Positions 47,328 through 56,528 are shown, counted from the first letter of the stretch. The stretch: DNA of 64,000 bases from Pseudoalteromonas sp. T1lg23B (GCF_002964665.1 NZ_PQBZ01000013.1:434001-498000), one strand, 5' to 3'. Notes: generated from the sequence alone by a model not told the origin. Translations and numbers: made by a program.

Positions 47328-47827
47328 GTGCTTTGTTAGAACTTAGCCTTGCAAGAACGCTTAGGGAGCTTGAGATTGAGCCTATTCAATATGAACATCC
47401 GGCGCTACACACCTGTGATGAAGCCGATAAATTACAACTTGAACGGCTAGGTACTCGAATTAAAAACTTGTTTTTAAGAGATAACTACGGGCGTCGTCAT
47501 GTTTTGCTACTACTTAGGGCGCATCTGAAAGTCGACTTAAAAGCACTGTCAACACAACAAGGCCTTTCTCGTCTTGGCTTCGCGTCTGATCAACGTTTAG
47601 AAAAGTATCTGAAAATTCAACCAGGCTGTGTCTCAGCGTTGGCATTATTCAACGATAGTGATCACCAAGTTGAGTTGTGGGTTGATAGTGGCCTTTGGGA
47701 CGCACAGTTGTGGCAATGTCACCCGTTTGATAATCGTAAAACTTGGGTTTTATCTAAATCCCAACTCTGTCAGTTTTGGCAACATACAGGCCACCAACCT
47801 CACATTATTGATGTCCCTTGTTTATAG
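47324..47827 (+). CDS. YbaK/ProX-like aminoacyl-tRNA editing domain protein
   Basis: A 167-residue protein resembling the prolyl-tRNA editing (ProX/YbaK) superfamily. Evidence is NYGRRHVLLLLRAHLKVDLK, then LSRLGFASDQRLEKYLKIQPG and CVSALALFNDSDHQVELWVD. The last corresponds to the GSVSPF-GLLND-D strand-helix of the family. Such proteins hydrolyse mischarged Ala-tRNA-Pro in trans. The start is GTG at 47324 within the preceding stop. It overlaps the convergent MFS gene by 28 bp at the 3' ends. The family is likely; the substrate is unproven. Confidence 0.75.
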   Translation: MSALLELSLARTLRELEIEPIQYEHPALHTCDEADKLQLERLGTRIKNLFLRDNYGRRHVLLLLRAHLKVDLKALSTQQGLSRLGFASDQRLEKYLKIQPGCVSALALFNDSDHQVELWVDSGLWDAQLWQCHPFDNRKTWVLSKSQLCQFWQHTGHQPHIIDVPCL

Positions 47828-48939
47828 GTCATGTATGTCAATTGTAGCCCGATTGCACACACCAACAGTAGGGCGAATAAAAACGCATGATAACCAAAAT
47901 GTTGTAAAACTAAACCGGGTAAAAACGACCCTAAAGCACCGCCGCTATAATAAAATGATACATAGGCACCATTGGTAACTGTGGGCGGCGCATCGCTTAT
48001 CTTGTTTGCCAAGGGGGCCGCGCTGGCATGGATCATAAACATACAGGCGCAAAACAAGGTAAATGTCACTAAGAATATACTCAAAAGTGGAATTTGCATG
48101 ATCATAAGAGTCAAACAGTAGATTGCAAACAAGGTGCTTAACCACCGCCAAGGGTTGTTGAAATACTGATTAAGACGCGGTGTTGCCATCGAAATGATGG
48201 CGCCTATCAGATAGCCACTATACACCCAGCCAATGGTTTTACTGTCGGTTATATTGAACATATCTCGCAGAATAAAAGGTAGATAGTTCATTAATGCCGC
48301 AAAGCAGAAAAACATACAAAAAACACAGCCAAATAAGCGTACGATTAATTGGTTGCGCAAAGGTTTCAGGTAAGCTTTTGGCGATGCTGGCGCTCGTTCG
48401 GGTGGTTGGCAGCGGTGAGGCTTGATGCACAAGGCCAGAATTAACAAGACAAATGCAAATAAATAATAAAAGCTTTGCCATGAAAACCAACTGGCAAAGT
48501 TGGCAGCCAGTACGCGTCCTAAGTATCCTCCTAGAATTGTGCTCCCAATATAGCGAGTCATATTCTGTTGTAATTGAAGACCGCTGTACTGCTGGCCAAT
48601 AAAACCTGTCATAGCAGTGAGGGCCGCAGGTAAAGTTAAACCTTGAATAAATCTAAGAGTAAGCAATAACTCAAAACTTGGTGCAAGCGCAAACAAGACG
48701 CTGGTGAGTGCTAAGATTAGCATTGCGCTTTTCAGGATGCTGAGAGGGTTTTTGCGAGCAAACAACAAGCCATAGAAGATTGGTGCTATTGCTAATGGGA
48801 TCATTGTGATGGACATGAGCGCACCACTGGCTGCGGTTGATACGGAAAAAGACTGTGCAAATATAGCGAGTAACGGCTGCGGCGCATAAAGCACGAAAAA
48901 TATAAAAATAGAAGAAATGAGCAGCTGTATTAACGGCAT
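47800..48939 (-). CDS. MFS transporter (YnfM-like)
   Basis: A 379-residue transporter with twelve hydrophobic segments and a central basic loop at about residues 180-200 (KPHRCQPPERAPASPK). It shows MFS-type motifs such as LRFIQGLTLPAALTAMTGFI and a glycine-rich C-terminal GGALGSFLPGLVLQHFGY, as in the inner-membrane exporters YnfM/arabinose-efflux group. The substrate is unknown. It ends inside the 3' end of the convergent YbaK-like gene. The upstream 236-bp gap before the DUF2058 gene has no other gene that I can see. Confidence 0.85.
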   Translation of the reverse strand: MPLIQLLISSIFIFFVLYAPQPLLAIFAQSFSVSTAASGALMSITMIPLAIAPIFYGLLFARKNPLSILKSAMLILALTSVLFALAPSFELLLTLRFIQGLTLPAALTAMTGFIGQQYSGLQLQQNMTRYIGSTILGGYLGRVLAANFASWFSWQSFYYLFAFVLLILALCIKPHRCQPPERAPASPKAYLKPLRNQLIVRLFGCVFCMFFCFAALMNYLPFILRDMFNITDSKTIGWVYSGYLIGAIISMATPRLNQYFNNPWRWLSTLFAIYCLTLMIMQIPLLSIFLVTFTLFCACMFMIHASAAPLANKISDAPPTVTNGAYVSFYYSGGALGSFLPGLVLQHFGYHAFLFALLLVCAIGLQLTYMTYKQGTSIM

Positions 48940-49175
48940 GAAAGTTCCAAAACGTGGTTTGCACGGTTCGTTGCTATTATGCGTGGATTTGTTTTGATTG
49001 AACAGTTTTGGATCAGTTAGTTAGCAATTCTTTGCGGTAAATCATATAAGTGAGGCAAGGGCTTTGCTAAGGTAGCGACAGAAGATAAAAAAAACCGCTA
49101 ATACAAGTTTTGTATATGGTCAAAAAAAACCACTGCGTTAAAATATGGTAATTCGTATTTCATGGAGCATGCACA

Positions 49176-49718
49176 ATGGGTTCTTTACAAGAGCAGCTAC
49201 TAAAAGCAGGGTTAACGACGGAGCATAAAGCAAAGGTAGCCAAGTCGGAAAAGCGTAAAGCGCAGAAGAAGAAAAAGAAAAAAGGTGCAACTAGTGATCC
49301 AAGTGATCTGCAAAAGCATATTGCTCAAACAAAACTAGAGCAGCAACAAAAGGCCGAAGAGCTAAATAAGGCTAAGCAGGCAGAGCTAAAAGAGCGCGAA
49401 CAGGTTGCTCGCGTTAAGCAGATTTTAGAGCATCACAACCAGGATTCGATACGTGGTGAGGTTACATTTAACTTTACTTATGAAAACAAGGTTAAAGAGC
49501 TAGATGTGAATGAACAGACTAAACAAGCGTTATCAAAAGGTCGTTTGGCTATTTGTGTGCTTGAAGGCCAGTTCTATGTATTGCAAGATGAACCTGCGCG
49601 TAAGATAGCTGAAGTAGATGAAAAATACATAGTTTTCCATGTGGAAGATGATAACAACGGGCCTGATGAGGACGACCCGTATGCAGGTTATGAGGTTCCA
49701 GACGATTTAATTTGGTAA
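49176..49718 (+). CDS. yaiL: YaiL/DUF2058 family nucleoprotein-associated protein
   Basis: A 180-residue cytosolic protein. A basic coiled coil at the N-terminus (MGSLQEQLLKAGLTTEHKAK and a KKKKKKG run, residues 1-90) precedes a compact domain at about 95-160 (GEVTFNFTYENKVKELDV, GRLAICVLEGQFYVL) and an acidic tail with PYAGYEVPDDLIW. This layout is that of DUF2058, represented by E. coli YaiL, annotated as a nucleoprotein/polynucleotide-associated protein with no established function. It is monocistronic by spacing. Confidence 0.88.
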   Translation: MGSLQEQLLKAGLTTEHKAKVAKSEKRKAQKKKKKKGATSDPSDLQKHIAQTKLEQQQKAEELNKAKQAELKEREQVARVKQILEHHNQDSIRGEVTFNFTYENKVKELDVNEQTKQALSKGRLAICVLEGQFYVLQDEPARKIAEVDEKYIVFHVEDDNNGPDEDDPYAGYEVPDDLIW

Positions 49719-49825
49719 CCGTTTTTACTCATCACAGGTCTGCTAATTAGCAACATATGTGTAGCGCTGACAAATGGTCTACACTGTAAGGGAATTATCC
49801 GTTAACTAATAAAAAGAGTAATGTT

Positions 49826-50149
49826 ATGAGTAAGATAAAAAAATTAATCTGTGGGGTTGGGTTATCTATGGCTGCACTAGGCGCAAATGCAGTGCACGCT
49901 GCCGATGGTGCTGCATTGTATACTGCTAAAATGTGTCAAACTTGTCATGGTGCAGAGGGTAAAGCCCCTATTATGCCAATGTATCCAAAAGTAGCGGGCC
50001 AGAGTAAAGAGTATCTATTGGCACAAATGAAAGACATTAAGTCGGGTGCTCGCAGCAATGGTATGTCAGCCGCGATGAAGGCAATGGTTGCCAATGTATC
50101 TGATGCTGAACTAGAAGCTATTGCTGAGTATTTATCGCAAGTAAAATAG
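49826..50149 (+). CDS. small periplasmic c-type cytochrome (c553-like)
   Basis: A 107-residue class I cytochrome. The signal peptide (KLICGVGLSMAALGANAVHA) is followed by one haem site CQTCH at about residues 37-41 and a distal Met probably in NGMSAAM (about 77). The C-terminal helix is SDAELEAIAEYLSQV. The mature protein of about 81 residues matches soluble c553/c5-type electron carriers. It has its own terminator, so it is probably not in the aldolase operon downstream, though it could feed a periplasmic dehydrogenase or oxidase. Confidence 0.9.
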   Translation: MSKIKKLICGVGLSMAALGANAVHAADGAALYTAKMCQTCHGAEGKAPIMPMYPKVAGQSKEYLLAQMKDIKSGARSNGMSAAMKAMVANVSDAELEAIAEYLSQVK

Positions 50150-50170
50150 TGCTCAGCGACACGTTTTACA

Positions 50171-50197
50171 AAAAACCACCGCATGTCGGTGGTTTTT
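50171..50197 (+). terminator. cytochrome c gene terminator
   Basis: AAAAACCACCG / CGGTGGTTTTT stem with a CATGT loop, 21 bp after the stop. Confidence 0.9.
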
Positions 50198-50268
50198 ATT
50201 ATATTGAACAAATGCCCAGAGTCATTTAGACTTCTATACATCTATTTGGGCTTGGTAAAGGACCCTCT

Positions 50269-51036
50269 ATGTTTGAACTACCTAAACTCAACCTAAAAGG
50301 CAAAGTATCCGAGCAGGAATGGCAGCTAAGAGTTGACCTAGCCGCTTGTTATCGTTTGGTTGAACACATGCGGTGGGGGGATTTGATTTATACCCATATG
50401 TCAGCGCGTTTGCCTGGGACTAACCAATATTTAGTTAATGCATTTGGTCTGAGTTTTGATGAAGTAACAGCTTCAAACTTGGTGAAGGTGGACTTGCAGG
50501 GCAATATTTTAGATGACACACCGTTTAAAATTAACCCAGCGGGCTTCACTATACACAGTGCTATTCATGAAGTGAGAGAAGATGCCCACTGTGTGATCCA
50601 CCTGCACACCAAAGAAACCGTTGCTGTTGCGAGTCTTGAATGTGGGTTATTGCCTCTAAGTCAGCACTCAATGTTCTCATTGCCTTCTTTGTCCTATCAT
50701 GGCTACGAAGGTCTAGCCGTAAACGATGATGAACGCAAACGACTCCAAGATGATTTGGGTACCACCAATCACATGCTATTGGTTAACCATGGCGGATTGA
50801 CGGTTGGGCCAACGGTTGGTGATGCATTTATGCGCTTTTACGATTTGCAACGAGCCTGTGAAATTCAGGTGGCGATTCAGTCAACGGGCCAACAGGCTGT
50901 GCCAGTACCTCAGCCCATCATAGATAATATTTATAACCAAGCGAATGTTGTTCATAGCGGCAGTACGGGCGGGCAATTAGCTTGGCCTGCAATGCTGCGA
51001 AAAGCATACCGCTTAGATCCAGGCTTTGCACAATAG
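50269..51036 (+). CDS. class II aldolase/adducin family protein
   Basis: A 255-residue zinc-type aldolase-fold protein. The family blocks are DLIYTHMSARLPG, FTIHSAIHEVREDAHCVIHL with HTKET (the metal HxH), and LLVNHGGLTVGPTVGDAFMR (third His). A substrate such as a phosphorylated sugar or sugar acid is usual, although many members of the adducin branch have unknown roles. It is 9 bp upstream of an enolase-superfamily dehydratase, so the pair probably forms a sugar-acid catabolic operon. No kinase or transporter is adjacent. Confidence 0.88.
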   Translation: MFELPKLNLKGKVSEQEWQLRVDLAACYRLVEHMRWGDLIYTHMSARLPGTNQYLVNAFGLSFDEVTASNLVKVDLQGNILDDTPFKINPAGFTIHSAIHEVREDAHCVIHLHTKETVAVASLECGLLPLSQHSMFSLPSLSYHGYEGLAVNDDERKRLQDDLGTTNHMLLVNHGGLTVGPTVGDAFMRFYDLQRACEIQVAIQSTGQQAVPVPQPIIDNIYNQANVVHSGSTGGQLAWPAMLRKAYRLDPGFAQ

Positions 51037-51045
51037 GAATCAGCA

Positions 51046-52221
51046 ATGAAAGTTAATCGCGTCGAAGTATTTGATATCCACTGTCCTGACAGACCCGCGT
51101 GGACCCCTGTGTTTGTAAGAATTCACACCGATGAAGGTATCAGTGGTGTAGGTGAAGCGGGTCTGGCATATGATTTAGGTCACAGTGCAGCAGCTAGTAT
51201 GATTAAGGAAATGGCGGAAGCCTTTTTGATAGGTCACGACCCATTTCAAACTGAATTGCTTTGGTCTCGTATGCTCCGTGAAAGTTTTTGGGGCTTAGGC
51301 GGTGGACCTGTGGTGTATGCCGCCATGAGTGCAATTGATACCGCACTTTGGGATATCAAGGGTAAAGCGCTTAACTTACCTGTTTATCAATTGCTAGGTG
51401 GCAAGGTCAACCCTGAGCTGAGAACTTATGCTTCACAGTTACAATTTGACTGGGATAAAGAGTTTAAAGCACTGGTTGAACCACAGGAGTACGCAGAAGC
51501 GGCGCTTAAGGCTATCGCCGAAGGGTATGATGCCGTCAAGGTGGATCCAATTCAGTATGATAAGCATGGCAATACCTATTACGACCGTACTAAGATCATC
51601 TCCCGAGCTGAGATGAAACTGTATCGTGCACGTATTCAAGCAATTCGTGAGGCGGTAGGTGATGAAGTAGACATTATTTTTGAATGTCACAGTTTGCCAG
51701 GCGCAACTTCCGCTATTCAGATTGGCGCAATAGCAGAAGAGTTTGATTGCATGTACTATGAAGAGCCAGTGAATTATCTAAACCATTCGCTGCATGCTAA
51801 GGTCGCTGATAAAGTAGCTGTACCGATAGCCGGTGGCGAACGCCTATATAACCGCTGGGGAGTTCGTCCGTATCTAGAAGATCAGAGTATTGATGTGCTT
51901 CAACCGGATATTGGGTTGTGTGGTGGCTTTACTGAAACCAAGAAAGTATGTGATTACGCAGATATTTTTGATGTTCGTATTCAGGCCCATGTGTGTGGTG
52001 GTCCAGTCGCAACAGCGGCTTCACTGCATCTTGAAACAGCCATTCCTAACTTTTTAATTCACGAACATCACACCTACGCGATTAAGAAGTGGAACCGTGA
52101 ACTGTGCATCCAAGACCCTCAACCTAAAAACGGGGTGTTTAAGGTCTCAGAGGAGCCTGGGATCGGTATCGAGCTTAACGACGAAGTGGTCATGCGCTCG
52201 CAGCGTGTAGAAGTCAAATAA
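51046..52221 (+). CDS. mandelate racemase/enolase superfamily sugar-acid dehydratase
   Basis: A 391-residue enzyme. The capping domain is residues 1-125 (VEVFDIHCPDRPAWTPVFV, GVGEAGLAYDLG, AAMSAIDTALWDIKGKA). The barrel has VKVDP (strand 2), IIFECHS, YYEEPV and GGERL (three acidic metal ligands), then QPDIGLCGGFTETKKV and QAHVCGGPVATAASL, with a His as the likely general base. This fits the mannonate/galactonate-type dehydratase subgroups of the superfamily. The exact substrate cannot be fixed by eye. It is cotranscribed with the aldolase-like gene and followed by a terminator. Confidence 0.88.
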   Translation: MKVNRVEVFDIHCPDRPAWTPVFVRIHTDEGISGVGEAGLAYDLGHSAAASMIKEMAEAFLIGHDPFQTELLWSRMLRESFWGLGGGPVVYAAMSAIDTALWDIKGKALNLPVYQLLGGKVNPELRTYASQLQFDWDKEFKALVEPQEYAEAALKAIAEGYDAVKVDPIQYDKHGNTYYDRTKIISRAEMKLYRARIQAIREAVGDEVDIIFECHSLPGATSAIQIGAIAEEFDCMYYEEPVNYLNHSLHAKVADKVAVPIAGGERLYNRWGVRPYLEDQSIDVLQPDIGLCGGFTETKKVCDYADIFDVRIQAHVCGGPVATAASLHLETAIPNFLIHEHHTYAIKKWNRELCIQDPQPKNGVFKVSEEPGIGIELNDEVVMRSQRVEVK

Positions 52222-52289
52222 CTTATATTATTGAAGTTTCGGCGTGGTTGATTAACGTCTAAGCGACTTTTCTAGCCATGGTACAAATA

Positions 52290-52313
52290 AAAAAGGACCT
52301 GACGGTCCTTTTT
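52290..52313 (+). terminator. terminator of the aldolase-dehydratase operon
   Basis: AAAAAGGACC / GGTCCTTTTT stem with a TGAC loop. It is symmetric, so it can also serve the convergent chemoreceptor gene. Confidence 0.9.
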
Positions 52314-52350
52314 AGTTACAAGGTATACAAATGTATTCTTACAATGAGTT

Positions 52351-53982
52351 TTAACAGTTGAACTTGGCGATTTCTGACTCTAAGTTCACGGTTAACTCTT
52401 TGATACTGTCTGTGGCGTGATGCGCTTTTTCAGACACATGAGCGGTTTGTGACGCAGTGTCTGAAATGGTTACAACTCGGCGTGCGGTATCCTCACCTGC
52501 CTCCAACTGTTCTTTTGCTGCATGGGCGATTTGATGACTCATTTGCGAGATCTCACCTAATGAGTTGGCTACTTTGCGTAGCTCTTCACCCGCTTCTTTG
52601 GACATACTGACCGTTTTTTCACTGGTATGAATTGAAACCGTGACCGATGATTTCGCCTCTTGTGTGGCTGATTGCAGCTTGCCAATCATAGTGTGAATTT
52701 CTTCGGTGCTGGTTTGTGTGCGTTGTGCAAGCTGGCGAACTTCATCGGCAACCACCGCAAAACCACGGCCTTGTTCACCAGCTCGAGCTGCTTCTATGGC
52801 TGCGTTCAGTGCAAGCAAGTTCGTTTGTTCGGCAATACTTTGGATCACACTCAGTACATTGGCAATGTTGGTCACTTCTTCATCTAAGGTTTGAATGTTA
52901 TTACCAGCGCTGTCAATTTGTTGCTCTAATAAGGCGATGGTTTTTGCAGCCTCAGTTGTGAGCTTGTCGGCATTTTGACCCTGACGTTCCGCTTCTTGCA
53001 CTGAATTGGCTGTTTGCTCGGCATGCTCTACCACTGTTTGTGCTGAAGCTGTTAGCTCGGTGATAGCCGAAGCGACCATTTGAGTTTCGCTGCTCAGGCT
53101 ACGTGTAAGCTGTTCTAATTCATTGGAGCGTTTTTCACCATCGTTGCTTTGTGCTTTGAGCGCATCACTTACCGTGGCAATCCCTCCAACTACCCCTTGT
53201 AGCCCTTTTTGCATGTAGCTCATAGCGGCGATGATGCTATCTTCTTTGGCTGCACTGGTATTGATTGGTGAGCTTAAGTTACCACGAGACACTTGCTTTA
53301 CGATGGTCAATACTTCATCGAGCTCTCCCCCTAGTTTGTTAGACAGACCAAGGCCAAACTTGGCCAGCGCAAAGGTCAGCGCCACAGCTATTAGCAGTGA
53401 TAGCGTTAATAGCCAGCGGGCTGTGCCCCAATAACGTTCATCGGTTTCTTTGGCGCTAATTCCCGTGCCTACATACCAGCCAAACATCGGTGTCTTTTGC
53501 ACAACAGACGTTAAATCGACAACTTCGCCCTCGCGGACAGAATCCCATTCATAAGTGATAATTTGATTGGTTTTATTGCCCACCAAACGTTCAACCATTC
53601 TACCGATACTATTGCCTTTAGCGTCTTTGAAATCGTTGAAGCTGGTGCCATGTAACTGTGGGTCATGTGGTGTCGCGACAAAATTTAGCTGGTCGTCGAC
53701 CACATAAACGTATTCAGAGTCATGGTATTTATTTTCCCTGAGCATTTTGGTGGCGAGCTTTTTGGCTTGTTCTTCACTGAGGGCTCCGGTTTGTACGTAT
53801 CCTTCGAATTGTTCAACAATATTGACCGTGCTCTTCATTAACTGGTTGATACGCGCTATGTTGTCAGATTCACTGGCATGGCGTAACGCTTGTAACCCTA
53901 AGATGACGACTAGCAAAAGTGAGAGGAAAATAGCCGCAGCGAAAAGTATTATTTTAATTCTTAATGTTAAACCTGATAGCAC
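52351..53982 (-). CDS. methyl-accepting chemotaxis protein with single Cache sensor
   Basis: A 543-residue transmembrane chemoreceptor. TM1 is at about residues 9-30 ([18 protein letters not shown]). A periplasmic single-Cache domain is at about 35-185 ([29 protein letters not shown]), and TM2 is at about 190-212. A HAMP-like region precedes the cytoplasmic signalling hairpin with [20 protein letters not shown] and [18 protein letters not shown]. There is no NWETF-type CheR tether at the C-terminus. Small organic acids are common ligands of this sensor class, but the ligand here is unknown. Confidence 0.93.
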   Translation of the reverse strand: MLSGLTLRIKIILFAAAIFLSLLLVVILGLQALRHASESDNIARINQLMKSTVNIVEQFEGYVQTGALSEEQAKKLATKMLRENKYHDSEYVYVVDDQLNFVATPHDPQLHGTSFNDFKDAKGNSIGRMVERLVGNKTNQIITYEWDSVREGEVVDLTSVVQKTPMFGWYVGTGISAKETDERYWGTARWLLTLSLLIAVALTFALAKFGLGLSNKLGGELDEVLTIVKQVSRGNLSSPINTSAAKEDSIIAAMSYMQKGLQGVVGGIATVSDALKAQSNDGEKRSNELEQLTRSLSSETQMVASAITELTASAQTVVEHAEQTANSVQEAERQGQNADKLTTEAAKTIALLEQQIDSAGNNIQTLDEEVTNIANVLSVIQSIAEQTNLLALNAAIEAARAGEQGRGFAVVADEVRQLAQRTQTSTEEIHTMIGKLQSATQEAKSSVTVSIHTSEKTVSMSKEAGEELRKVANSLGEISQMSHQIAHAAKEQLEAGEDTARRVVTISDTASQTAHVSEKAHHATDSIKELTVNLESEIAKFNC

Positions 53983-54081
53983 AATACGCCCCTTTCAGAT
54001 AATAGAATATTATTATCTACCATGTTTAATGAAATCATGTAAGTAACATATAGTGCATTTCGATAGAAAAAGAGATGATAT

Positions 54082-54101
54082 TTCCTCATCTTGATGAGGA
54101 A
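54082..54101 (-). terminator. palindrome downstream of rsuA, possible terminator
   Basis: TTCCTCATC and GATGAGGAA are perfectly inverted with 2 nt between, 6 bp after the rsuA stop. On the minus strand a T-rich run appears only after about 14 nt, so termination is uncertain. Confidence 0.4.
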
Positions 54102-54107
54102 GTCACC

Positions 54108-54818
54108 TTATTTTGCATTGATTATGTTGACTTCTTGTTCGGTCAATTCACGATATTCGCCACTGGCTAGGTTAGTATCAAGTGCTATATCCGCAATCTT
54201 TTCGCGGTGCAGTTCCACGACTTTATTGCCCACGGCTGCAAGCATTCGCTTCACTTGATGGTACTTACCTTCACAGATGGATAACCGTAGGCTGTAGCTT
54301 GCAAGTTGTTCAGCGATTGCGGGTAATGTGAGCTGCTTTTCATTATGAAGTTGCACGCCGTCTCTCAATAGCTGTAATGCTTCTTCGGTAATAGGCTCTT
54401 GAGTTTCAACTAGATAGGTTTTGTACTTTTGCTTTTTCGGTGAGGTAATTTGGTGAGACCAGTCACCATCGTTGGTGAGCAGTACTAAGCCTGTTGTATC
54501 TATGTCCAGACGCCCCGCAACATGAAAATCTTTTAAGTTAGGTTCATCTAATAAATCAAACACCGTAGGATGCATTTCGTCACTATTGGCACAAATATAG
54601 CCTACCGGCTTATTGAGCATAAAGTAGCGTTTTCCAAGGTATTGCAGAGGCTTACCTTGCCAAATGACGTTGTCGTTTTGATTAACTGAATAATCAAAAC
54701 GAGTGATCACTTCACCATTTACTGTTACATAACGTTTTTTAATACCAGCTTTGACTTTGGTCCGTGGTAATTCGGCCAAGTGACTCAAAAATTTATCCAA
54801 TCGGCAAGGAAATTTCAT
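54108..54818 (-). CDS. rsuA: 16S rRNA pseudouridine(516) synthase RsuA
   Basis: A 236-residue enzyme that makes pseudouridine at 16S position 516. The S4 domain is about residues 1-60 (RLDKFLSHLAELPRTKV). The catalytic domain has YFMLNKPVGYICANSDEMHP and AGRLDIDTTGLVLLTNDGDW (catalytic Asp in RLD), YKTYLVE, and the C-terminal EGKYHQVKRMLAAVGNKVVE. It aligns along its length with E. coli RsuA as I remember it. The ATG at 54818 gives MKFPCRLDKF, the expected N-terminus. An upstream ATG at 54854 would add 12 residues. Neither has a strong ribosome site. Confidence 0.92.
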   Translation of the reverse strand: MKFPCRLDKFLSHLAELPRTKVKAGIKKRYVTVNGEVITRFDYSVNQNDNVIWQGKPLQYLGKRYFMLNKPVGYICANSDEMHPTVFDLLDEPNLKDFHVAGRLDIDTTGLVLLTNDGDWSHQITSPKKQKYKTYLVETQEPITEEALQLLRDGVQLHNEKQLTLPAIAEQLASYSLRLSICEGKYHQVKRMLAAVGNKVVELHREKIADIALDTNLASGEYRELTEQEVNIINAK

Positions 54819-54874
54819 AATGCTTTGTCTGTAAATTAAACGAGGCGATATCATACGTGATTGTGCGATTTTGA

Positions 54875-55204
54875 TCAGTTCTTTCGGTATATGGCTGTGA
54901 GTAAATCGTAAGGGTGAACGCTTAGTAACCAGTTTTCATCAAACATATCTTGTAGCGTGTCGAGCAAAGTGTTACTGAGTAGCTGCTTTTGTGCTTCAGT
55001 TCGGCCTTCAATTAGATGGGCGTGAATATGTATAAAACCTGTTTTTTCACTGTCTATTCTGAAATTTTCAGTGCTCAGAGTACGGGTTTTTATGGTCTTG
55101 GGGTCGAACAGTGCAGTGTGCTCAACCGCAACATGGACCGCGTCAACCAACTGCTTGGCAGGCATAGGCAAATTATTAGAATGCTCGATGATCAGGTGTG
55201 GCAT
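54875..55204 (-). CDS. 5-carboxymethyl-2-hydroxymuconate isomerase-like tautomerase
   Basis: A 109-residue member of the CHMI branch of the tautomerase superfamily. The N-terminus MPHLIIEHSNNL supplies the catalytic Pro1 after Met removal, and FIHIHAHLIEGRTEAQKQLL is the second conserved block. CHMI acts in homoprotocatechuate degradation, but no other gene of that pathway is nearby. Isolated copies like this are common in marine gammaproteobacteria and their real substrate is unclear. It sits 56 bp upstream of rsuA on the same strand. Confidence 0.85.
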   Translation of the reverse strand: MPHLIIEHSNNLPMPAKQLVDAVHVAVEHTALFDPKTIKTRTLSTENFRIDSEKTGFIHIHAHLIEGRTEAQKQLLSNTLLDTLQDMFDENWLLSVHPYDLLTAIYRKN

Positions 55205-55269
55205 GATGACTTATAGTCTCAAGTATGAGTAAATGGGCCTATATTAGGGGATTTATAAGGAAACACCAG

Positions 55270-55740
55270 ATGTATAAACAGAAAATTTGGTTGGCGTTGG
55301 TTGGAGTTGTAGCCTTGGCAGGATGTAGTGATGACGCCGCAAAAGTCAGTCTAGGATTGTTCACCACCAAAGATGTGGTGGTATCCGCGCAACAGGACCC
55401 CATTATTACTGGCGTAACTTGTCATATTAGTCACGTGGAAGCCAATTTGGATTTTTCAGACCCTTCAGATATGTCGATAGCGTGTCGACAGACTGGAGAG
55501 ATCACGGCGCAGCAGATGCAACAAATTGATTTGTCCAAAGATGGTGAAGTGGTGTTTAAAACATCCAAGAGTATTTTGTTTAAGTCTCTAAAAGTTCGTC
55601 GTATTTATGATGCTAAAACGCGCACTTTATTGTATTTATCATATTCAACAAAAGAGACCAGTGGCAGTCATCATCATGCACTGTCTACCGTGCCTTTGTA
55701 TAACACTCAGGCTTGGCAATGGGCTACTAAAACAGAGTAA
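55270..55740 (+). CDS. creA: CreA family protein, lipoprotein form
   Basis: A 156-residue exported protein. The signal MYKQKIWLALVGVVALAGC has a lipobox (LAGC), unlike E. coli CreA, which has an ordinary signal peptide. The mature domain carries the CreA landmarks DPIITGVTCHISHV, IACRQTGEI, EVVFKTSKSILFKSLKVRRI and YDAKTRTLLYLSYS. It has two conserved cysteines. Function of the family is unknown. I chose the ATG at 55270. The longer frame from 55225 lacks a signal peptide at its start. It is 2 bp upstream of the next gene, so they are an operon. Confidence 0.87.
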   Translation: MYKQKIWLALVGVVALAGCSDDAAKVSLGLFTTKDVVVSAQQDPIITGVTCHISHVEANLDFSDPSDMSIACRQTGEITAQQMQQIDLSKDGEVVFKTSKSILFKSLKVRRIYDAKTRTLLYLSYSTKETSGSHHHALSTVPLYNTQAWQWATKTE

Positions 55741-55742
55741 TT

Positions 55743-56528
55743 ATGTTAGCGTTATTTAAATCAAAACCTTTATTGAGCGAAGGCGAGGTTGCTTGGCTGA
55801 TAGACACCTTTGTATGGGCGTGTGAGCATTTTGATGGACAGCACTTTTTAGCACATACAAACATTATTGAGCCAACAGGGCAGTACTTTCCCGATCAGGT
55901 ATCGAGTGTTGAGCAGATGGCACAAACAGTATTTGCCAGAGTACGTGACTATGCGGGCATGCAAGCTTGGCCGCTACAGTTAGTAAGCCCTGCACATTTA
56001 CCCGCACAACAGAGTATTCCTGCTTTTAGCTTTAGCGGACCATCAAGGGGAGAAGCCGCAGAGCTTGTTGCAGCACCTTCACACCCTGTGTTGCTATCTT
56101 ATAATCCCAATCAAATAAATCAGCCTCAAGATTTGGTCGCGAGTTTTGCTGGAACATTGGCGACTATTGCTATCTATCAAAAAGGCGCATTGCCGCCAGG
56201 TGGGGAGCAACAAATTGCCGCAGCGAGTGATGCATTAGCATGTTTTATGGGGTTTGGGGTAATGATGAGCAACACCGTATATCAGTTTAAAGGCGGTTGC
56301 GGTTCCTGTTACAACCCTTATGCAAACCGACAAGCTGCCTTAAGTGAGGAGCAAACCGTATTTATGCATGCCTTGATATGTTATTTCAAACCAGATAGTG
56401 ACGGTAAGAAATACCTAAAGCCCCATCTAAAAAGTGCATATAAAAAGGCGCATAAACAAATTCAGGAGTATGTAAAGAGTTCTGCCAATCCTTTGTTGCT
56501 GATGTTCAAGGAACAAAGCGGTGTTTGA
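55743..56528 (+). CDS. conserved-looking protein of unknown function (261 aa)
   Basis: I do not recognise this family. It is a cytosolic protein without signal or membrane helices. Notable parts are LSEGEVAWLIDTFVWACEHF and FLAHTNIIEPTGQYFPD near the N-terminus, a central Ala/Gly-rich helical region (LVASFAGTLATIAIYQKG, DALACFMGFGVMMSNTVYQF), and a cysteine-containing GGCGSCYNPYANRQAALSEE. The latter, with GGCGSC, could bind metal. The C-terminus is basic (KKAHKQIQEYVKS). It lies between creA and a LysE exporter in one tight operon, overlapping the exporter by 8 bp. Confidence 0.8.
   Translation: MLALFKSKPLLSEGEVAWLIDTFVWACEHFDGQHFLAHTNIIEPTGQYFPDQVSSVEQMAQTVFARVRDYAGMQAWPLQLVSPAHLPAQQSIPAFSFSGPSRGEAAELVAAPSHPVLLSYNPNQINQPQDLVASFAGTLATIAIYQKGALPPGGEQQIAAASDALACFMGFGVMMSNTVYQFKGGCGSCYNPYANRQAALSEEQTVFMHALICYFKPDSDGKKYLKPHLKSAYKKAHKQIQEYVKSSANPLLLMFKEQSGV

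Noticed and set aside
52672..52961. Three overlapping plus-strand ORFs in the chemoreceptor gene
   Set aside because: All are antisense to the highly conserved MCP signalling hairpin.
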